Positions 6,014 through 9,105 of a stretch of 9,105 nt of DNA are shown here, piece after piece (position 1 is the first letter of the stretch; every line of letters starts with the position of its first letter). The position numbers were made by a program, and so were the translations under genes. The DNA comes from Flavobacteriales bacterium UBA2426 (GTDB lineage Bacteria > Bacteroidota > Bacteroidia > Flavobacteriales_F > PHOS-HE28), in assembly GCA_002342985.1 (NCBI GenBank), contig DDRC01000066.1:1-9105 (forward strand), in the 5' to 3' direction. The notes beneath the pieces were generated by a model, which searched no databases, was not told where the DNA came from, and saw only the letters and a program-made list of their open reading frames with translations.

Positions 6014-6925
6014 ATGCGCAGCCGCCAACAGGCCCTCGGGCTCCTGCACCTCACGGTGCTCATCTGGGGCTTCACCGGCATCTTCGGCAAGCTCATCCAG
6101 CAGGGCACACTGCACCTGGTGTACACGCGCACGGTGATCGCCGTGGCGGGATTGGCCCTCATGGCCTGGTGGATGGGGCGGTCGCTCCATTGGCGCACGC
6201 CCAAGCTGGGCGTCTACCTCCTCACCGGGCTCATCATCACCGGGCATTGGATCACCTTCTACGGTGCCATCAAGATCAGCACGGCCAGCATCGCAGCGGC
6301 CTGCCTGAGCACCAGCACCGTCTTCACCGCCCTGCTCGAGCCCTTCTGGTTCAAGCGGCGCATCCGCGCGTACGAGGTGGTGCTCGGCGTGGTGGTCATC
6401 GGGGCCCTGCTGCTCATCTTCGGGCTGGAGAGCGGGCACCGGCTGGGCATCGCCGTGGCGGTGCTGAGCGCACTGCTCAGCGCCTGGTTCAACATCATCA
6501 ATGCGGTGCTCGTGCGCCGCGACAATGCCTTCCGGATCAGTTTCTATGAGATGGCCAGCGTGGCGGTGGTGATGGGCCTGGGCCTGGCCATCGCCGGCGA
6601 CCTGCCTCCGCCGCTCTGGGACCTGCCCACCAGCGACATCATTTACCACCTGCTGCTCGGCCTCGTCTGCACCTCCTTCGCATTCGTCACCGGCATCGTG
6701 GTCATGCGGCAGCTCTCGCCCTTCACCGTGATGCTCACCGTGAACCTGGAGCCGGTGTACACCATCCTCATCGCCCTGCTCATTTGGGGCGAGGAGGAGC
6801 GGCTGCAGCCGGGTTCCTACCTGGGCATCGCCATCATCCTCATCTGCCTCTTCGTCAACGGCTGGTACCACCGCCGCAGCGCCATCGCCGAGGTGGCCGA
6901 GCCCGATCCGCTGGGGCGCGGGTGA
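6014..6925 (+). CDS. EamA/DMT-superfamily transporter
   Basis: A 303-residue inner-membrane protein of the drug/metabolite transporter superfamily, with two tandem EamA repeats (about residues 7-137 and 145-283) and about ten membrane helices. Typical features are the opening HLTVLIWGFTGIFGKL (12-27), a conserved STASIAAACLSTSTVFTALL stretch in the first repeat, and the superfamily signature NLEPVYTILIALLIWGE (244-260) near the end of the second. The tail after residue 285 is short and cytoplasmic. The family exports or imports amino acids, nucleosides, sugars or drugs; the substrate cannot be read from sequence. Its stop lies only 3 bp from the stop of the convergent minus-strand gene, with no terminator hairpin between, so the two transcripts may overlap. 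Confidence 0.92.
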   Translation: MRSRQQALGLLHLTVLIWGFTGIFGKLIQQGTLHLVYTRTVIAVAGLALMAWWMGRSLHWRTPKLGVYLLTGLIITGHWITFYGAIKISTASIAAACLSTSTVFTALLEPFWFKRRIRAYEVVLGVVVIGALLLIFGLESGHRLGIAVAVLSALLSAWFNIINAVLVRRDNAFRISFYEMASVAVVMGLGLAIAGDLPPPLWDLPTSDIIYHLLLGLVCTSFAFVTGIVVMRQLSPFTVMLTVNLEPVYTILIALLIWGEEERLQPGSYLGIAIILICLFVNGWYHRRSAIAEVAEPDPLGRG

Positions 6926-6928
6926 TGC

Positions 6929-8320
6929 TCAGGGAGGAAGCCTAACGAGGCGTCTGCGCGCTAACGTGTGGCCCATCGCATCACATACTTGAACTACCAC
7001 GAGACCTTGCACACCATTATCAATTCGACGGTTCCGCTGCTCGTTCGGACCTGCAGGCGCTAAGACGCCGCGATGGATGAGCCGGCCAGTAGCGTCGAGC
7101 ACCACGATCATACTTCCCGCCGGAATACCGGAAGCGGAAGAGAGGTTGATCTCACCATTGAACGGCGATGGCCCGATGGACCACTCAGAACCGAAGACTG
7201 GAGGCTCATGCACGGATGTGGCGATCTGAATGCATGTATCACCCGGATAGCTGAGATCCCATCGCGCGATGTAGTTCACCGTATCGCCGCCAAGGCCAAG
7301 GGTAATCATGTTCGGGGCCACGTAGAGGTAATCTTCTGTGGCCGCGATGCTGAGGAATACCGTGTTCAGGTTCTTGCCGAAGAGGCACAAGCGCTCACCG
7401 TCGTACCGCCCAAGCGTGTAATAGTCCGGAGAGCCCGGAAGCCAGGTACGCCCCGAGAAATAGAGCTCCCCGTTGCGCATGTCGAGGTCGATGGCCTGGG
7501 TGATGAAGTTCAAGCCGGGGAAAGGGTCGGCGAACTGCTGCCCATCCCATGTGGAAAGGGATGTGGCGGCGTTGCCTGCGGCCACGTTGTAATCGCCGGC
7601 GATGTACAGTTTCCCCTGGAACTCCTGAAGGTCGTTCACCCACGCATCACCCCTTATGCCCTGGCCCACTTGGCGCAGTGTGTCGCCATCCAGCCAACCG
7701 AGTTCATACACGATGGGCGAGTTCAGGTTGCCTGCCAGGATGTACCTGCCCTGGTAATAGGCCAAGGTCGTGAACCACATGTCGCCAACGGTGGGATACG
7801 TGCAGCCGGACGACCATGTCCCGTTCGCGTAGCGTGCCACGTTATTCGCAATGGGCGCCCCAGCCAGGGTATCCATGTTGCCAGCAAACAATACCCCGTC
7901 CTCTAGCTGTGCAAATGCCGGCACATAGCCATTGGTTCCGCCAGTTCCAATTGGCAGCCAGTTGCTGCCGTTCCAAAGCGCCAACCTCCTGCTATCCGGA
8001 ACGCCAATGGCATAAGGGAACAATCCGGCGATGAGGATGGAATCCCCCCAGAAATTAGCCCCAATGACCGGGAATGCCTGCGGATAATGGACGCCCTGCC
8101 CCATCGGGTGCCAAGCCTCATCCTCCCAGTAAGCCGTGCCGTTCACCAGCAGGCCCCCGGCAGTGCTGAAGTGCCCGAAGGCGTGCACGCGCTGCGAAGC
8201 AGAGTCGTAAAGCAGCCGGCGCACGCCATCGTTCATGCCAAGGCCCAGCTCGCTCCACTGGGCTAGGGCGGCTACGCTCGTTGCGAGGAACACATTGGTC
8301 AGCGTGATCCGAAGGGTCAT
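6929..8320 (-). CDS. Secreted seven-repeat beta-propeller protein with T9SS sorting domain
   Basis: A 463-residue exported protein. The signal peptide [20 protein letters not shown] is likely cleaved before Gln21. About seven degenerate repeats follow, near residues 39-75, 90-126, 138-170, 188-221, 233-270, 280-315 and 325-356. Each has the pattern of a hydrophobic strand, (A/S)G, a loop, then an A-R-W/Y-(D/N)G-type strand, as in [19 protein letters not shown] followed by TWDG, or [14 protein letters not shown]. Seven such units suggest one closed Kelch-like beta-propeller. Residues from about 376 form a T9SS type A C-terminal domain, with [27 protein letters not shown] and a final basic strand, so the protein should cross the outer membrane through the Por system. 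The ATG overlaps the upstream gene's stop as ATGA, so they are probably one operon. Ligand and role are unknown. The region looks less GC-rich than the plus-strand genes. Confidence 0.85.
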   Translation of the reverse strand: MTLRITLTNVFLATSVAALAQWSELGLGMNDGVRRLLYDSASQRVHAFGHFSTAGGLLVNGTAYWEDEAWHPMGQGVHYPQAFPVIGANFWGDSILIAGLFPYAIGVPDSRRLALWNGSNWLPIGTGGTNGYVPAFAQLEDGVLFAGNMDTLAGAPIANNVARYANGTWSSGCTYPTVGDMWFTTLAYYQGRYILAGNLNSPIVYELGWLDGDTLRQVGQGIRGDAWVNDLQEFQGKLYIAGDYNVAAGNAATSLSTWDGQQFADPFPGLNFITQAIDLDMRNGELYFSGRTWLPGSPDYYTLGRYDGERLCLFGKNLNTVFLSIAATEDYLYVAPNMITLGLGGDTVNYIARWDLSYPGDTCIQIATSVHEPPVFGSEWSIGPSPFNGEINLSSASGIPAGSMIVVLDATGRLIHRGVLAPAGPNEQRNRRIDNGVQGLVVVQVCDAMGHTLARRRLVRLPP

Positions 8321-8934
8321 CGCACCAAGATGAGCTCGTTGCCTACCAACCGGTCGCCAGCCCTCAAGCGCAACAGGTAAGCACCCGGCGTGGTGCTCTG
8401 GAGCGCAATGGGCTGGGCTGCTGCACTGGGCCTCAAGCGCTCGGCTTGCACAAGCCGCCCAGCTGCGTCATGCACCTCGAGTTCCACAATAGGCACGGCG
8501 AGCCAGTCAGGCCCGAAGGCCAGCGACAGGCTGCCATCCGTAGGGTTCGGGAAGGCCAGCACGGCTTGTCCGGAAGGCGCCGTGCCAGCCTCGTCGATGC
8601 CTATGGTTACATCATACTGCAGTTGGGCATGGTAAGCCTCCCCAGTGGTGGACGATTGCGTCGCGTAGGTGAGATAGCAGTACGGATTGACGGTTGGCGG
8701 GCAATGGAAAGGGAAGGCGAGGTTCGAGTAGGACGCCCCCACCAGATAGAGTCGCCCACCGCTCCACGGGATAGCGCGGGCCACCCCGTCATTCCCCAGG
8801 CCGCCCAAGTAGGTGCCGAAGAGCAATTCATCACCGGGCGTGAAGCCCATGACCAATGCATCCGTTTTGCCGGAGCCGGGGGGATCAACGCACGCGGGCT
8901 GGAAGAAGGTATTGGGCCTCGGAATCGTGGGCAA
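8317..8934 (-). CDS. SBBP-repeat protein with T9SS sorting domain, N-terminus missing
   Basis: The C-terminal part, about 205 residues, of a secreted protein. It opens in the middle of an SBBP-type beta-propeller repeat ([13 protein letters not shown], then [46 protein letters not shown]), matching the family pattern of D-A-(F/L)-V, (S/G)TYLGG-GND and GNAYVTG. A T9SS type A domain fills the last 80 residues ([35 protein letters not shown]). There is no signal peptide and no credible start. The minus frame stays open to an ATG at 9060, but beyond about 8935 it is only the antisense of a methyltransferase gene. The true N-terminus, with more SBBP repeats and a signal peptide, is therefore lost at the junction. 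Its stop overlaps the next gene's ATG. Confidence 0.78.
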   Translation of the reverse strand: MPTIPRPNTFFQPACVDPPGSGKTDALVMGFTPGDELLFGTYLGGLGNDGVARAIPWSGGRLYLVGASYSNLAFPFHCPPTVNPYCYLTYATQSSTTGEAYHAQLQYDVTIGIDEAGTAPSGQAVLAFPNPTDGSLSLAFGPDWLAVPIVELEVHDAAGRLVQAERLRPSAAAQPIALQSTTPGAYLLRLRAGDRLVGNELILVR

Positions 8935-9105
8935 ACCGGGGCCGGCATCCAGGCCCACCACCATGTCCTCGAGATCGGCTCCGGCTGGGGCGGCATGGCC
9001 ATCGAGATGGCCCGGACCACCGGCTGCCGCGTCACCTCCATCACCATCTCGGAACAACAACTCGCCCTCGCCCGCGAACGCGTCGCCGCCGCCGGCCTCG
9101 CCGAC
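8935..9105 (+). CDS. Cyclopropane-fatty-acid synthase-type methyltransferase, internal fragment
   Basis: From about 8941 to the window end the plus strand reads [18 protein letters not shown], then [20 protein letters not shown] and [17 protein letters not shown]. This is the SAM-binding motif I region of the cyclopropane-fatty-acid synthase family (Mycolic_acid/CFA methyltransferases), whose usual form is HVLEIGxGWGG followed by GCRVTGITLSxEQ. Those enzymes add a methylene or methyl group from S-adenosylmethionine to unsaturated fatty acyl chains of membrane phospholipids. Only about 55 residues of an enzyme usually some 400 long are present. The 5' part is missing at the junction and the 3' part lies beyond the window. 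Codon choice (CAA, GAA, CTC) differs from the other plus-strand genes (CAG, GAG, CTG), hinting at another origin. Confidence 0.75.

Noticed and set aside
5888..6871. A 327-residue minus-strand frame opposite the EamA transporter
   Set aside because: Its composition, dominated by Gly, Asp, Glu, His and Ala, is the expected antisense of membrane helices. The plus strand is clearly a DMT transporter.
7073..7906. A 277-residue plus-strand frame opposite the beta-propeller gene
   Set aside because: It has no domain or signal, whereas the minus strand has a signal peptide, seven repeats and a T9SS domain.
8935..9060. Minus-strand N-terminal extension of the SBBP protein up to an ATG at 9060
   Set aside because: Those 42 residues have no signal peptide or repeat pattern and are the exact antisense of the conserved methyltransferase motif on the plus strand.

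Overview
The window looks like a fragment of a GC-rich Bacteroidota genome, most likely Flavobacteriales-like. This rests on two exported proteins ending in type IX secretion (T9SS, Por) sorting domains, a Bacteroidota-style sensor kinase with the H-box AKETAHQLGTPLSSLMAW, a Bacteroidota variant of the cyclase/formamidase family, and short TACCTT-G boxes just before start codons that resemble the Bacteroidota -7 element. It reads as chromosomal housekeeping sequence. I see no RNA gene, CRISPR array, transposase or phage gene.

Positions 1-242 hold three copies of an 8-bp tandem repeat at the very edge, a 9-bp perfect inverted repeat, and a stretch (about 142-242) that looks coding but is one frame off the kinase that follows. 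From about 243 to 4389 a tight plus-strand run, probably one operon, encodes a membrane sensor histidine kinase with a duplicated sensor segment, a small unknown membrane protein, the heme chaperone HemW, a cyclase-family metal hydrolase and a MmcQ/YjbR-fold protein. Gaps are at most 10 bp or the genes overlap, including one ATGA junction. After a 112-bp gap with a candidate promoter come a DUF502 two-helix membrane protein and an exported coiled-coil protein. An EamA (DMT) transporter with its own candidate promoter closes the plus-strand set at 6925.

The minus strand from 6929 to about 8934 carries two genes in tandem with an ATGA overlap: the C-terminal part of an SBBP-type beta-propeller protein and, downstream, a complete secreted seven-repeat propeller protein. 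Both end in T9SS sorting domains, so both are expected to be exported across the outer membrane and anchored or released.

From about 8935 to the end the plus strand encodes the SAM-binding core of a cyclopropane-fatty-acid synthase-type methyltransferase that starts mid-protein, exactly where the SBBP protein loses its N-terminus. Two internally broken genes meeting head to head, with different codon preference, point to a chimeric assembly junction, or less likely a real rearrangement.

I found no convincing new defence, mobile or biosynthetic system. The points most worth checking are the 3' junction, the probable one-base frameshift before the kinase, the kinase's duplicated sensor segment, and the unknown small proteins.
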